This document shows positions 42,455 through 51,818 of a DNA stretch of 64,000 bases, piece after piece. The position numbers were made by a program, and so were the translations under genes. The stretch lies in NCBI GenBank assembly GCA_963751395.1, contig CAVVUC010000002.1, positions 1,674,001 through 1,738,000 on the forward strand. The letters are read 5' to 3'. How positions within the stretch are numbered: position 1 is the first letter of the stretch; each line of letters begins with the position of its first letter. This DNA is from CAVVUC01 sp963751395. Its GTDB lineage: Bacteria; Verrucomicrobiota; Verrucomicrobiia; Chthoniobacterales; Chthoniobacteraceae. The notes under the pieces are model-generated. The model saw nothing but the letters and a program-made list of their open reading frames with translations, was not told the origin of the DNA and ran no database searches.

Positions 42455-44263
42455 TCACATTTTCTCCGGCACCTCAATGCCGAGCAGCGCGAGGCCCTGC
42501 TGCAACATGCGTGCGGTGCAGTCGCAGAGTGCGAGCCGGGAGGTGCGGGTGATGCCTTCGCTTTTCAAGACGGGGCATGCCTCGAAGAAGCCGTGAAAGG
42601 TCGAGGCGAGTTCGTAGAGGTGGTTCGCGAGGATGTTCGGGCGATAATCGTCGAGCACGAGCGGGAGAACCTCGCCGAACTGGCTGAGCTTTTTCGCCAG
42701 AGCGATTTCGGCGGGATTGGAAAGTTGGATCTCGGAACTCGGAAGGCGAAACGATTCCGATGGAGAACTCTCTTCGTTTCGCGTTCCGCAGTCCGCGTTC
42801 CGCATTTCCTCCGCCTTGCGGAAAATCGAGCGAATGCGGACGTAGCTGTATTGCAGATAGGGCGCGGTGTTGCCCTGGAGTGACAGCATTTTATCCCATG
42901 AAAACACGTAGTCGCTCTGACGGTTCGGGGAGAGGTCGGCGTATTTGACCGCGCCGAGTCCGATGATGCGCGCAATCTCGCGGCGCTCGAGTTCGGGCAG
43001 TGCCGGGTTCTTTTCGGCGACGATCTTCAACGAGCGCTCCCCGGCTTCGTCGAGCAGGTCCGCGAGCTTGATCGTCTCACCGCTGCGCGTTTTGAAAGGC
43101 TTCCCATCCTGCCCGAGAATGGAGCCGAACCAGACATGCGCGAGCCGCACCTTCGCCGCGAGGCCGGGATGCCGGCGGCGGAAGATCGCAAAGAGCTGCC
43201 GGAAGTGAAGCTGCTGCCGCCCGTCGGTGACATAGACGATTTCGTCCGGCGCAAACTCGCGGAGCCGGTATTCGAGCGTGGCGAGATCGGTGGTCGTGTA
43301 GTTCGCCGCGCCGTCGGCCTTTTGCACGAGCGCGGGCATCGGCCGCCAGCCGTCCTTGTCCTTGATGAGAAAAGGATCGTCCTCGGGCTTCGTCGAGCCG
43401 TCACTAAACACGCAGAGCGCTCCCTCGCTCTCGGTGGCTATGCCGCGCTCGGTGAGTTGTTGCACGACTTGCTTCAGCCACGGGTTGTAAAAACTCTCGC
43501 CAAGCGTGACATCGAACTTCACGCCGAGCCGCGCGTAAATCGTGTCGAACTGCACCTGCGACAGGCGGATCATCTCGTGCCACAAGGCGAGGTTTTCGGC
43601 GTCGCCATTTTGAAGTTTCACCAACTCGGCGCGCGCGGCTTCCATGGTCGCCGGATCCTCCTTGCAGCGCGCGGAGACGAGCTTGTAAATGCGCTCCATC
43701 TCGCCGAGCGGATCGGCGGCGAGCGAGTCCTTGTTCAACTCCGACTTCCATCCGACGAGCAGCATGCCGAACTGCGTGCCCCAGTCGCCGATGTGGTTGT
43801 CGCGCACGACTTCGTGCCCGACGAAGCTCGCGATCCGCGCCAGTGCGTCGCCGAGGATCGTCGAGCGGATGTGACCGACGTGCATCGGCTTCGCGACGTT
43901 GGGCGAGGAGAAGTCGATGACGATTTTTTTCGGCGAGGCGGGCGAGGGGACACCGAGCTTTTCGTGGCTGGCGATCGCGGCGAAATGCTGCGCCAGCCAC
44001 GATGTCTTGAGCCGGAAATTGATGAAGCCCGCGCCGGCAATTTCCAGCGGCTCGCAGATGTCCGCCACGTCGATCCTGTCGATGATCTGCTGCGCGAGCT
44101 GTCGCGGATTGGTGCGCTCCCTTTTCGCGAGGATCATCGCGGCGTTGGTCTGGTAATCGCCAAAGCGCGGGTCGGTCGCAACCGTGACTTGCGGCGAGAA
44201 GTCCGGTGAAGCGCTGAGCGCAAGACGCAGCCTGCCATCGAGAATGGACGGGATGGTTTCCAT
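42455..44263 (-). CDS. argS: Arginyl-tRNA synthetase
   Basis: Class I aminoacyl-tRNA synthetase of 602 residues that charges tRNA-Arg. The N-terminal Add-1 domain precedes the HIGH-type motif FSSPNVAKPMHVGHIRSTIL, then DNHIGDWGTQFGMLL. The catalytic region continues with TTTDLATLEYRL-like strands, and the usual KMSKS lysine site is replaced by KTRSGETIKLADLLDEA, normal for many ArgRS. The C-terminal DALR anticodon-binding domain ends MLQQGLALLGIEVPEKM. The start at 44263 lies 6 bp downstream of the ptsN stop. Confidence 0.96.
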   Translation of the reverse strand: METIPSILDGRLRLALSASPDFSPQVTVATDPRFGDYQTNAAMILAKRERTNPRQLAQQIIDRIDVADICEPLEIAGAGFINFRLKTSWLAQHFAAIASHEKLGVPSPASPKKIVIDFSSPNVAKPMHVGHIRSTILGDALARIASFVGHEVVRDNHIGDWGTQFGMLLVGWKSELNKDSLAADPLGEMERIYKLVSARCKEDPATMEAARAELVKLQNGDAENLALWHEMIRLSQVQFDTIYARLGVKFDVTLGESFYNPWLKQVVQQLTERGIATESEGALCVFSDGSTKPEDDPFLIKDKDGWRPMPALVQKADGAANYTTTDLATLEYRLREFAPDEIVYVTDGRQQLHFRQLFAIFRRRHPGLAAKVRLAHVWFGSILGQDGKPFKTRSGETIKLADLLDEAGERSLKIVAEKNPALPELERREIARIIGLGAVKYADLSPNRQSDYVFSWDKMLSLQGNTAPYLQYSYVRIRSIFRKAEEMRNADCGTRNEESSPSESFRLPSSEIQLSNPAEIALAKKLSQFGEVLPLVLDDYRPNILANHLYELASTFHGFFEACPVLKSEGITRTSRLALCDCTARMLQQGLALLGIEVPEKM

Positions 44264-44269
44264 GCCGGC

Positions 44270-44740
44270 TTACGCTTTTGCCGGCTCGGTATTGTTGAAG
44301 ATGCCCAGGATTTCCTCCGCCAACGCGGCCAAGCCGAGACGCTCGCGCACGGAACGGTCGTTGAGGAATTTCGCGATCGCGGCGAGCGTGCGCAGGTGTG
44401 TCTGGAATTGATCTTTCGGAACGACAAACAGCACGACGAACTTGACCGGCAAATTGTCGAGCGAGTCGAACTCGATGCCGGTGCTCGACCGTCCGAACGC
44501 CGCGACGACCTGGCTGACGCGATCCGAGGAGGCATGCGGAATGGCAATGCCGAAGCCGATTCCGGTGCTCATGGTTTCCTCCCGGGCGCGCAAAGCGGCG
44601 AGCACGGTGTCCCGATCCGCAGGCTTGATCTGGTCGCGGCTGACGAGGAGATCAATGAGTTCCACGATGGCGCTCCAGCGCTCGGTGGATTGCATTTCGG
44701 GAAGGATTCGATCGACGGTCAGAAGATTGCCAAGCGTCAT
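44270..44740 (-). CDS. ptsN: PTS EIIA-Ntr-like regulatory protein
   Basis: A 156-residue nitrogen-type EIIA domain. The phosphorylation site is His69 in GFGIAIPHASSDRV, in the usual context T-G-I-G-x-G-I-A-I-P-H. The C-terminal half has FVVLFVVPKDQFQTHLRTLA and FLNDRSVRERL as in PtsN. It would take phosphate from NPr and regulate other proteins; no PTS permease is present. It is followed 6 bp later by argS. Confidence 0.92.
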   Translation of the reverse strand: MTLGNLLTVDRILPEMQSTERWSAIVELIDLLVSRDQIKPADRDTVLAALRAREETMSTGIGFGIAIPHASSDRVSQVVAAFGRSSTGIEFDSLDNLPVKFVVLFVVPKDQFQTHLRTLAAIAKFLNDRSVRERLGLAALAEEILGIFNNTEPAKA

Positions 44741-44901
44741 GGTGCGTAAGATAAGCCCCGTTCAGAGCTTGGCGACTTTAACAACCGGCGGTGCTTTGAC
44801 AAGCGTGATTTCCGCCCGGTCGCGTGAAGGGCGGGCATTTGGCATGAAGGAGCGAATTGTGTTTACTGACGGCGCACGCCTTTGCTGTTATAGCCCCACG
44901 C

Positions 44902-46374
44902 ATGAAAATTTTGATGGCTGCCAGTGAAATGGAGCCGCTCGCACGGACCGGCGGACTCGGTGACGTGTTGTGCGCTCTGCCCGCCGAACTCGCCAGACGC
45001 GGCCACGAAGTCAGCGTGGCGCTGCCGTTTTATCGCAGCATCCGGGAAAACCGCTCGCTGAAAGTGAAAAGCACCGGAGTCGAAACAACCGTGCAGGTGG
45101 GCAGCAAGCGGCTCGACGCGGAGATTCTCACATGCGCCGCGCCGAATGGTGTGCAGGTTTTTCTCGTGCGCCGCGATGAGTATTTCGACCGGTCCGGAAT
45201 CTACGGCTCGGAGGGGCGGGCCTACGAAGACAACGTCGAGAGGTTCATTTATTTCTCCAAAGCTGTCGTCGAACTGGCCCGGCGCATGACGCCCGCGCCC
45301 GACATCCTGCACGTTCACGACTGGCAGGCGGCGCTGATCCCGGTTTACGTCAAGGAATACGGGCTGCCGTTTCAAACCGTCCTCACCATTCACAACCTGG
45401 CGTATCAAGGCAGTTTTTGGGGCATCGATTTCGGACTCACGAATCTCCCCGGAAAATACTTCACATCCAGCGGCGTCGAGTTTCACGGCAGCATGAACTT
45501 CCTCAAGGGCGGTGTCCTTTTTGCCGACTGGGTCACGACCGTGAGCGAGATGTATGCGCGCGAAGTGCAGACGCCCGAGTACGGCTGCGGACTCGATGGC
45601 GTGTTGCGCGAAAACTCCAGGAAACTCGTAGGGATTCTCAACGGTGCCGATTATTCGACGTGGAATCCGGCAACCGACAAGTTCATTCCCAAGAAATACA
45701 AGCCGGGTTTGCTCGCCGGCAAGAGAAGCTGCCGCGACAAATTGCTGGAAGAATTCGGACTGGAAAAAGATCCGGCAGGCCCTGTCTTCGCGATGGTTTC
45801 GCGGCTCGCTGAGCAAAAGGGCATCGACGTTCTGCTGCCTCTGATTGACCGCCTGCTTGCCGACGATGTGCGCCTCGTCATGCTCGGAGAAGGCGAGACG
45901 GAGTATGAGCGCGAACTTTCCATCGCCACAAAACAGCACAGCGAGCGCTTTGGTTTCAAGAAGGGCTTCGACGACCGGCTTGCGCATCTCATCGAGTCCG
46001 GTGCGGACATCGCGCTGCTGCCATCGCGCTTCGAGCCGTGCAGCATGTCGGCGATGTACAGCCTGAAATACGGCACGATCCCGCTCGCGCGCGCATCGGG
46101 CGGTCTGCACCAGGTCATTCAGGACTACGATCCGACGACGGGCTCGGGCAACGGCTTTTTGTTTTACGACTACTCGCCCGAGGCTCTTTGGGATGCCATC
46201 GGCCGGGCGAAGAAATTCTTCATGAACAAGGACGACTGGAACGCGCTGATGCACCGCGCGATGGCGTGCGATTTTTCGTGGCCGGCGAGCGCGGCGGAAT
46301 ACGAGAGGGTGTATGAGCGCGTTGTCACGGAGGCGACCGCCAGGAAATCCTCATCCAAGAAAAGCAAGTCCTGA
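44902..46374 (+). CDS. glgA: Glycogen synthase (ADP-glucose, GT5)
   Basis: About 490 residues. Transfers glucose from ADP-glucose to the growing alpha-1,4-glucan. Start 44902 (MKILMAASEMEPLARTGGLG) sits right before the family N-terminus. The normal K-T-G-G-L motif has Arg at position 15. Domain features are present: ILHVHDWQAALIPVYVKEYG, TIHNLAYQGSFWG, the C-terminal VSRLAEQKGIDVLLPLIDRL, PSRFEPCSMSAMYSLKYGTI, and ARASGGLHQVIQDYD. Length is normal. A weak hairpin (46385-46411) lies before the convergent regulator gene. Confidence 0.93.
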   Translation: MKILMAASEMEPLARTGGLGDVLCALPAELARRGHEVSVALPFYRSIRENRSLKVKSTGVETTVQVGSKRLDAEILTCAAPNGVQVFLVRRDEYFDRSGIYGSEGRAYEDNVERFIYFSKAVVELARRMTPAPDILHVHDWQAALIPVYVKEYGLPFQTVLTIHNLAYQGSFWGIDFGLTNLPGKYFTSSGVEFHGSMNFLKGGVLFADWVTTVSEMYAREVQTPEYGCGLDGVLRENSRKLVGILNGADYSTWNPATDKFIPKKYKPGLLAGKRSCRDKLLEEFGLEKDPAGPVFAMVSRLAEQKGIDVLLPLIDRLLADDVRLVMLGEGETEYERELSIATKQHSERFGFKKGFDDRLAHLIESGADIALLPSRFEPCSMSAMYSLKYGTIPLARASGGLHQVIQDYDPTTGSGNGFLFYDYSPEALWDAIGRAKKFFMNKDDWNALMHRAMACDFSWPASAAEYERVYERVVTEATARKSSSKKSKS

Positions 46375-46414
46375 GTATTCGTGGAACCGCCTGCACTCGT
46401 GCGAGGCGGCCGTT

Positions 46415-47050
46415 TCACTCGATCGAGACGAGTCCCTGCCGGATGGCAAAAACCGTAAGCGCGGCCACGTCGTGCAGGCCGAGCTTTTGCATCAACCGGC
46501 TTCGAAAACGTTCGACCATCTTGCAGGAGATCCCCAGGCGGTCGGCCATTTGCTTGTTGCCGTGGCCTTCTGCAACCATTTGAAGAATCGCCCGCTCGCG
46601 CGAATTGAGCGTCCCCCAAATCGGTTGGAGTGGATTCGGGGTCCGATCCTGGAGTGACGTGGCGAACGGGGTGAAAAAGCTGCAGCCGCCCATGACCGCG
46701 TGCAGCGCATCGCGAAAAGTCGCCAGCGAATCCTGTTTGCGCACAAACCCATGCGGCCGCGCACGCAGGGCGGACAGGATCAACTCCTGATTTGTCGTCG
46801 AGGAAAAAACCAGCACCCGAACCTCGCCGTCAGCCTCGCGAAGTTGCGTGATCACATCCACCCCGCACATCTCTGGCAGCATCAGTTCGAGAATCACCAA
46901 ACCCGGCTTTGATTTGCGGCAGACCTTCATCGCCTCAATGCCCGTGCCCGCCTCGCCCACCACATCGAAGTTTCCCTCATGCACAAGAAAAGCAGCCAGC
47001 ATCTGGCGGGTGCATACATGTTGGTCAACTACCACTGCCTTGGTTCTCAT
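46415..47050 (-). CDS. LuxR-type response regulator with Glu in place of the phospho-acceptor Asp
   Basis: Two-domain regulator of 211 residues, NarL/FixJ-like. The receiver domain spans about 1-125; the site expected to hold the phosphorylated Asp reads VILELMLPEM, with Glu55. The conserved Lys region FVRKQDS is kept. The C-terminal GerE/LuxR helix-turn-helix has LNSRERAILQMVAEGHGNKQ then MADRLGISCKMVERFRSRLM. Start 47050 (MRTKAVVVDQH) is preferred because a GGAAGGA sequence lies upstream; an in-frame start 21 bp earlier is possible. No kinase is adjacent, so the target genes and input are unknown. Confidence 0.9.
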   Translation of the reverse strand: MRTKAVVVDQHVCTRQMLAAFLVHEGNFDVVGEAGTGIEAMKVCRKSKPGLVILELMLPEMCGVDVITQLREADGEVRVLVFSSTTNQELILSALRARPHGFVRKQDSLATFRDALHAVMGGCSFFTPFATSLQDRTPNPLQPIWGTLNSRERAILQMVAEGHGNKQMADRLGISCKMVERFRSRLMQKLGLHDVAALTVFAIRQGLVSIE

Positions 47051-47375
47051 ACCGTTGTCCTTCCGTTGCATCGTGAGGTTGATAGGGTTGGGACACTCCG
47101 CAGAACCCGGGAACCATCCCGCGCCCGCGTCGGTCATCCGCAGAACATTTGCTACAGGGAACAACCGGGTGGCAAGCATCAAAGTGGGACAAGGTGCCAT
47201 GAAAGAGGATCAAATTAACTTCAGATATAGGACTTGATAGAGCCACCGGCGGCTGGCTAATTTTTTCGCGGAGATTGAGTGTTTCCACCTATTCCCAGGG
47301 TCTGGCCGCGCTGGTTTGGATGAGGCTGTGGAATCCCTCTTGAATTATCTTTTTCGCGAGCGGCCTTCGCCGTCG
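47051..47375. other. Divergent intergenic region, 325 bp
   Basis: Between the LuxR-type regulator and the divergent lipoprotein gene. It should hold promoters for both, but I found no confident -35/-10 pair, inverted repeat or small gene. The A/T-rich stretch around 47207-47240 is the likeliest promoter position. Confidence 0.4.
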
Positions 47376-48473
47376 ATGTTCCGCGCGCTTTGTGTTTTGT
47401 TCGTGGCCGTGTTGCTCGCCGGTTGTGCCGGGATGAATCAGGCCAATCATCTCGCCAATCCATTCGCTCCCGCAAGTCCGCTCAGCAGGGATGTGGTGAT
47501 GCGGTGGGAGAAGGAGCTGGCGGCGGCGGACATCGCCCAATGCCGCGACTTCGAAAGCCGCAACGCGCTGGTGTATCGGCTGATCTTTTTGTGCGACCAC
47601 CGCTTCAGTCGTTACGAGGCGGACTTGATGCTCGGCAAGGCGGCGCGCGACAGTTTCATCGATCTCTCGATGTTCGGGTTGACCAGCGCCGCCGCGCTGA
47701 TGACACCGGGATCGGCGACGCAGATCCTTGCCGCGATTGCAGGCGGACTCGGCTTTTCGCGAAACACGATGGAGAAGAACTTCTACATGAATCACACGGC
47801 GTTTGTGTTGATGGCGAAGATGCGCGCGTTGCGGAAGGAAAAGCTCAATGAGATCACGGCGAAGCTGCGGTGCTCATCGAGAACGTATCCGGTCGAGATG
47901 GCGATTGTCGATGTGCTCGATTACTACAATCGCGGGACGATGCTCGGCGCGCTCCAGGCAATCTCCAATGACACGTCGATTCAGGAACTGAAAGCCGAAG
48001 GCGCGGAGATCCGGCAAAAGTCATTCGCACCGCCCGCCACCGCTGCACAGATTTCCAAGACGGAGCCTGTGGTGGTCGCGGAAAAACTTCCGCCGCTCAG
48101 TCCGCCGTCGGCCACGAAGGAATTTCGCGCACGTCGGGCGGCGCTCGGCAGTCTTGCAACGGTGATGCGCGAGCAGGGCAACACGGAGAAAGCGACCGAG
48201 GTGTTGAAGGCCGGCGGGGCCAATGCGACCGGCTCCAATCCTGTGCGGAAGCTGGGCGATGCGGTCGATAACATTGGGAGCAAGCCCGAGTTGGAGAAAT
48301 GGGAGCGCGCGTTCGGCGTCACCTCGACCGGTTTGGTGAAGACCGCGCCGGCCGTGGTTTCGGGGCCGGTCGAAGAACTCAACCCGGAGCCAGCCAGGAC
48401 AACACACCCGACGAAGATTCTGAAGACAGCGCCTCCGGTTATCGAAGGCAACGTCGAAAGCCTGAACCAATAG
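47376..48473 (+). CDS. Lipoprotein of unknown function
   Basis: About 365 residues with signal MFRALCVLFVAVLLAGCAGM and lipobox LAGC, lipidated at Cys17. The mature protein is mostly helical, with an Ala-rich hydrophobic segment (FIDLSMFGLTSAAALMTPGS followed by ATQILAAIAG). The second half is low-complexity and Pro/Ala/Glu rich, and includes a helical EFRARRAALGSLATVMREQG. I do not recognise the family. It starts a plus-strand row with the M15 peptidase, lipase and EEP nuclease genes, 55 bp upstream of the first of them, and would be anchored in the inner or outer membrane. Confidence 0.8.
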   Translation: MFRALCVLFVAVLLAGCAGMNQANHLANPFAPASPLSRDVVMRWEKELAAADIAQCRDFESRNALVYRLIFLCDHRFSRYEADLMLGKAARDSFIDLSMFGLTSAAALMTPGSATQILAAIAGGLGFSRNTMEKNFYMNHTAFVLMAKMRALRKEKLNEITAKLRCSSRTYPVEMAIVDVLDYYNRGTMLGALQAISNDTSIQELKAEGAEIRQKSFAPPATAAQISKTEPVVVAEKLPPLSPPSATKEFRARRAALGSLATVMREQGNTEKATEVLKAGGANATGSNPVRKLGDAVDNIGSKPELEKWERAFGVTSTGLVKTAPAVVSGPVEELNPEPARTTHPTKILKTAPPVIEGNVESLNQ

Positions 48474-48528
48474 CGAAAGTGGCCGCACACCCTGCTGTTC
48501 CTTTTGAACCCCGAGATTCCATCAAACG

Positions 48529-49845
48529 ATGAGCACCAAACTCAAATGCACCGAGAAGACGACCACGCTCGACGCTCTCGAGACCGGCATCGCAAAGACC
48601 GAAGCCACTGGCTTTGAACTGATTTCCCTGACCAAAGGCACCGTTGCCGGAGTGGAGAAAAACGTGCTCACCTTCAGCGAGCGAACGGAAGAACTTGTGG
48701 GTGACGTGGAACTGTTTCCCGCCAAGTCGGGCGCGACCGAAGAGGACATCAACAATCTCTTCGAGAAACTGTCCGACGAGGGTTACTCGTTCATCTGCTA
48801 CGCGGATGTCTATATCGAAAACAAAGAGATGCCGCTCATCGCCTGCCGTCGGGGCGGCGTGCCGCTCGGTGCAAATCACATCGTGCTCAACGGCCGCATG
48901 TCCACTTTTGGCGGGCCGGATGACGACGGAATGACACCGACCGAGAATCTGGCGTTGGTGGAAAAACAGGACCAGGCGGACGATTATCCGTCCGATTTCT
49001 TTCTATCGCCAAGCGCCGCCGGTGCGCCAGGGTGGGGACGGCGGCTGAACCCCGACAAATTCTACATCGCTTGCCGGTGGGATTATTCGCAAACGCCGAA
49101 AGCCTTTCTCCGCACCGCTCAGATCACTGTGCAGGACCCGACCAATGGCCGGTCGGCTCAGGCACGCGCAGTGGACTGGGGACCAAATGTCGGCACACAT
49201 CGCGTCGCCGATCTTTCGCCGGGGCTGGCGCGTTATCTCGATGCGAAGACGGACGACATCGTGAACGTCATCATTCCGACGCCGGCCGGTGTCACTGGCC
49301 CGGCCATTACGGTTACACCGAGCTCGACGGACGCGCCGCGCTGGTTCGACGTGCCGGAATTGAACCGCTACTTCGGAAACTTCGACTTCAAATCGCTGGC
49401 CAGCGGCAGCGTCAGGATTCTTGGTTCGTGGGAGAGCGACAACCTCATGGAGGTGGACATTCCGTTGCTCAGAGGCATCGACACGGACGGTGGAAAATTC
49501 AGCGGCAAGGTGCGCTGTCATCGACTCATCGCCGACTCGCTTGTCGGTGCGTTTGCCGAGATCGCTGCCAAACCGAAGCTGCGCGACCAGGTGCTTTTCT
49601 GGTCGGGTGGTTTTGTGCCGCGACATATCGGACGCAATCCAAGCCGGCCGTTGAGTCCGCACAGTTGGGGTGTCGCGTTCGATCTCAACGATCATTGGAA
49701 CCCGTGGGGTGAGCCAGGCGCGCCCAAAGGCAGGGAGGGAAGCCTGGTCGAACTGGTGCCGGTTTTTGAAAAGTGGGGCTTTTACTGGGGGCGCAACTTT
49801 AGCAAGCCCGATCCAATGCACTTCCAATACGGACGGCCCGTCTAG
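48529..49845 (+). CDS. M15-type peptidase with N-terminal domains, no signal peptide
   Basis: A 438-residue protein. The C-terminal quarter carries the M15 (VanY/D-Ala-D-Ala carboxypeptidase-like) zinc motifs SPHSWGVAFDLNDHWNPWGE near residues 376-395 and KPDPMHFQYG near 430. The middle (about 165-260) resembles an RlpA-type double-psi barrel, with ARAVDWGPNVGTHRVADLSP and YLDAKTDDIVNVIIP. The N-terminus (MSTKLKCTEKTTTLDALETG) is not hydrophobic and has no signal peptide, although the predicted substrate, peptidoglycan peptides, lies outside the cytoplasm. It is in a row with the lipase gene 22 bp downstream. Function is inferred from family motifs. Confidence 0.8.
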   Translation: MSTKLKCTEKTTTLDALETGIAKTEATGFELISLTKGTVAGVEKNVLTFSERTEELVGDVELFPAKSGATEEDINNLFEKLSDEGYSFICYADVYIENKEMPLIACRRGGVPLGANHIVLNGRMSTFGGPDDDGMTPTENLALVEKQDQADDYPSDFFLSPSAAGAPGWGRRLNPDKFYIACRWDYSQTPKAFLRTAQITVQDPTNGRSAQARAVDWGPNVGTHRVADLSPGLARYLDAKTDDIVNVIIPTPAGVTGPAITVTPSSTDAPRWFDVPELNRYFGNFDFKSLASGSVRILGSWESDNLMEVDIPLLRGIDTDGGKFSGKVRCHRLIADSLVGAFAEIAAKPKLRDQVLFWSGGFVPRHIGRNPSRPLSPHSWGVAFDLNDHWNPWGEPGAPKGREGSLVELVPVFEKWGFYWGRNFSKPDPMHFQYGRPV

Positions 49846-49866
49846 CCGCATAACCCAAATCAAGCC

Positions 49867-50745
49867 ATGCCCAAACTTCCATTCAACACCAACACCACCA
49901 ATTGGAGCGCCGACAACGCGCTCGCTCTCTCCATTGCCTGCCAACTCGCTTACGACAAGAATCAGGTCGCAGTCGAGCCGAAGGTTCATGCAACACTCGG
50001 CACCAAGCGCTACCTCGCGTTCGACTCCAAGAACAACCAGGCCAACTCACTCAAGGAAGACACCCAGGGCTTTCTCGCCGGAGACAGGAGCAAGATCATT
50101 CTGGCCTTCCGCGGGACCACGAGCATTCGCGATTGGATGAGCGACTTCGACATTTTGCCCGTCGATTTCAACCACCTCTTCCCGAACATGCCCGACGTCG
50201 GCCACATCCATGCCGGATTCGGGCTCGCGTTGAAAAGCGCCTGGCCGCAGATCGCAACGGGGCTTGCCTCTTTCCGGCAGGACTTTCCGTCCGCGAGTCT
50301 CTGGGTAACCGGGCACAGCCTCGGCGCGGCTCTCGCAGTCGTGGCCACCGGCGCCCTCCTTTTCGACAATCAGAATCGCACACCGGTCAGCGGCCTTTAC
50401 ACTTACGGCCAGCCGCGCGTGGGGCAGACCGATTTCGTCGTGTCGATGAACGGAGTCTTTAAGTCGCGCCACTACCGGGTGGTCAATAACCAGGACATCG
50501 TGACCCGCGTTCCGCCCCGCATCAATGGTTACCGGCAACAAGGACGGCTCGTCTATTTCGACGACAAAGGACGCATCAGTAACAAGGAAGGCTGGTGGGA
50601 CGCCTTTGTGCGCGAAGTCGAAGTGAACTTCCAGGTCTTCCGCGAAGCCAAGGGTCCTATCGCCGATCACAACCTTCAGACCGGCTATATCGATCACCTT
50701 CAAAGCTATGTCGATGGCGGCGCAAAGCCTCCTTTGAAATGGTGA
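49867..50745 (+). CDS. Class 3 lipase-like alpha/beta hydrolase, no signal peptide
   Basis: A 292-residue lipase of the fungal-type class 3 family. The nucleophile elbow LWVTGHSLGAALAVVATGAL is near residue 148. The oxyanion region IILAFRGTTSIRDWMSDFDI lies upstream, and a DIVTRVPP run holds the likely catalytic Asp. The His of the triad should be near the C-terminus (YIDHLQSYVD is a candidate). The start MPKLPFNTNTTNWSADNALA has no signal sequence, although such lipases usually act on extracellular or membrane lipids. It lies 22 bp after the M15 peptidase gene and 64 bp before the EEP nuclease gene. Confidence 0.88.
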   Translation: MPKLPFNTNTTNWSADNALALSIACQLAYDKNQVAVEPKVHATLGTKRYLAFDSKNNQANSLKEDTQGFLAGDRSKIILAFRGTTSIRDWMSDFDILPVDFNHLFPNMPDVGHIHAGFGLALKSAWPQIATGLASFRQDFPSASLWVTGHSLGAALAVVATGALLFDNQNRTPVSGLYTYGQPRVGQTDFVVSMNGVFKSRHYRVVNNQDIVTRVPPRINGYRQQGRLVYFDDKGRISNKEGWWDAFVREVEVNFQVFREAKGPIADHNLQTGYIDHLQSYVDGGAKPPLKW

Positions 50746-50809
50746 AACTGTATATTATAGCAGCCGCCCGATTTATCACACGTTACCAACCATCTACCTA
50801 TCAAAGCCA

Positions 50810-51784
50810 ATGCCATCCACGGAACTTACCCTTACAACTTTCAACCTCGAAAATCTCTTTAACCGCTACGCGATCCTTGATGAGCCGTGGAATGGGCGCG
50901 GCTACGAGAAGGTGATGCTGGCCTACGACGTGGCGTCCATTGCCAGCCGGGACGGCGATCTTGTGAGCTACGAGACGACCCACATCCAGCGCAACAACAC
51001 CGCGATGGCGATCGAACTCGCCGCGCCCGACATCCTTGTCGTGCAGGAAGTGGAGAACCTGATCGCCTTGCGCAACTTCAACCACATCTACCTCGACGAT
51101 TACTTTGAGCAGATGATCCTGATCGACGGCAACGACCCGCGCGGGATCGATGTGGGCGTGCTCCTCAAGCGCGACTTTGCCGGCCAGGTAACTGGCATCC
51201 GCACTCACATCGACGACCCGAAGGTTCCCGGCAAGCCAGTCGTGCGAGAGGGGAGGAAAAACTTCGGCTATCTCGCGCAGAACGCTCTATTCTCGCGCGA
51301 CTGCCTCGAAGTCGATGTGGCCGTTGGCGGCAAAACGATCACGATTCTCGCCAATCACTTCAAGGCGCAGGACGGCACCAAGGATTCGATCGAACGTCGC
51401 AAAAGCCAGGCGAAACGCGTCTCGGAAATCTTCGTCGCAAACGTAAAGGCAAAGCGGCTGCCGGTGGTTCTGGGCGACTTGAACTTCGACTCCCGTGCCC
51501 CAAAGAACGACGGCTCGCTCGATCCGTTGCTCAACACCAAGGACCTCGTGGACCCGCTGCCTGCCGGCGAATGGACTCACTACTACTCGAGCGACAAGAA
51601 GGTGAGCCGGCTCGATTACATCCTGCCCCACAAAAGCCTCGCGCTTGCCGGCCCGCCGACGATCATCCGCAATGGTCTCACGACCAAGTGCAAGAAACAC
51701 ACCGGAGATCGGTTTCCCACCATCGGTCCCGAACACACCGAGGCGAGCGACCATTGCCCGGTCAGCGTGCGCTTCCGCATTTGA
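50810..51784 (+). CDS. Endonuclease/exonuclease/phosphatase family protein, no signal peptide
   Basis: A 324-residue EEP-fold protein. Motifs in order: TLTTFNLENLFNRY (Asn), APDILVVQEVENL (metal Glu), ILANHFKAQ, VVLGDLNFDSR (Asp and Asn) and EASDHCPVSVRFRI (Asp-His at the C-terminus). These match DNase I/ExoIII-type nucleases and phosphodiesterases, and the set is complete. It lacks a signal peptide, unlike the related protein at 62.2 kb. It closes the row with the lipoprotein, M15 and lipase genes. Substrate (DNA, RNA or phospho-ester) cannot be determined. Confidence 0.9.
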   Translation: MPSTELTLTTFNLENLFNRYAILDEPWNGRGYEKVMLAYDVASIASRDGDLVSYETTHIQRNNTAMAIELAAPDILVVQEVENLIALRNFNHIYLDDYFEQMILIDGNDPRGIDVGVLLKRDFAGQVTGIRTHIDDPKVPGKPVVREGRKNFGYLAQNALFSRDCLEVDVAVGGKTITILANHFKAQDGTKDSIERRKSQAKRVSEIFVANVKAKRLPVVLGDLNFDSRAPKNDGSLDPLLNTKDLVDPLPAGEWTHYYSSDKKVSRLDYILPHKSLALAGPPTIIRNGLTTKCKKHTGDRFPTIGPEHTEASDHCPVSVRFRI

Positions 51785-51818
51785 ACTTCCGGTGATGCCG
51801 TAGTGTTTGAGCACATGG

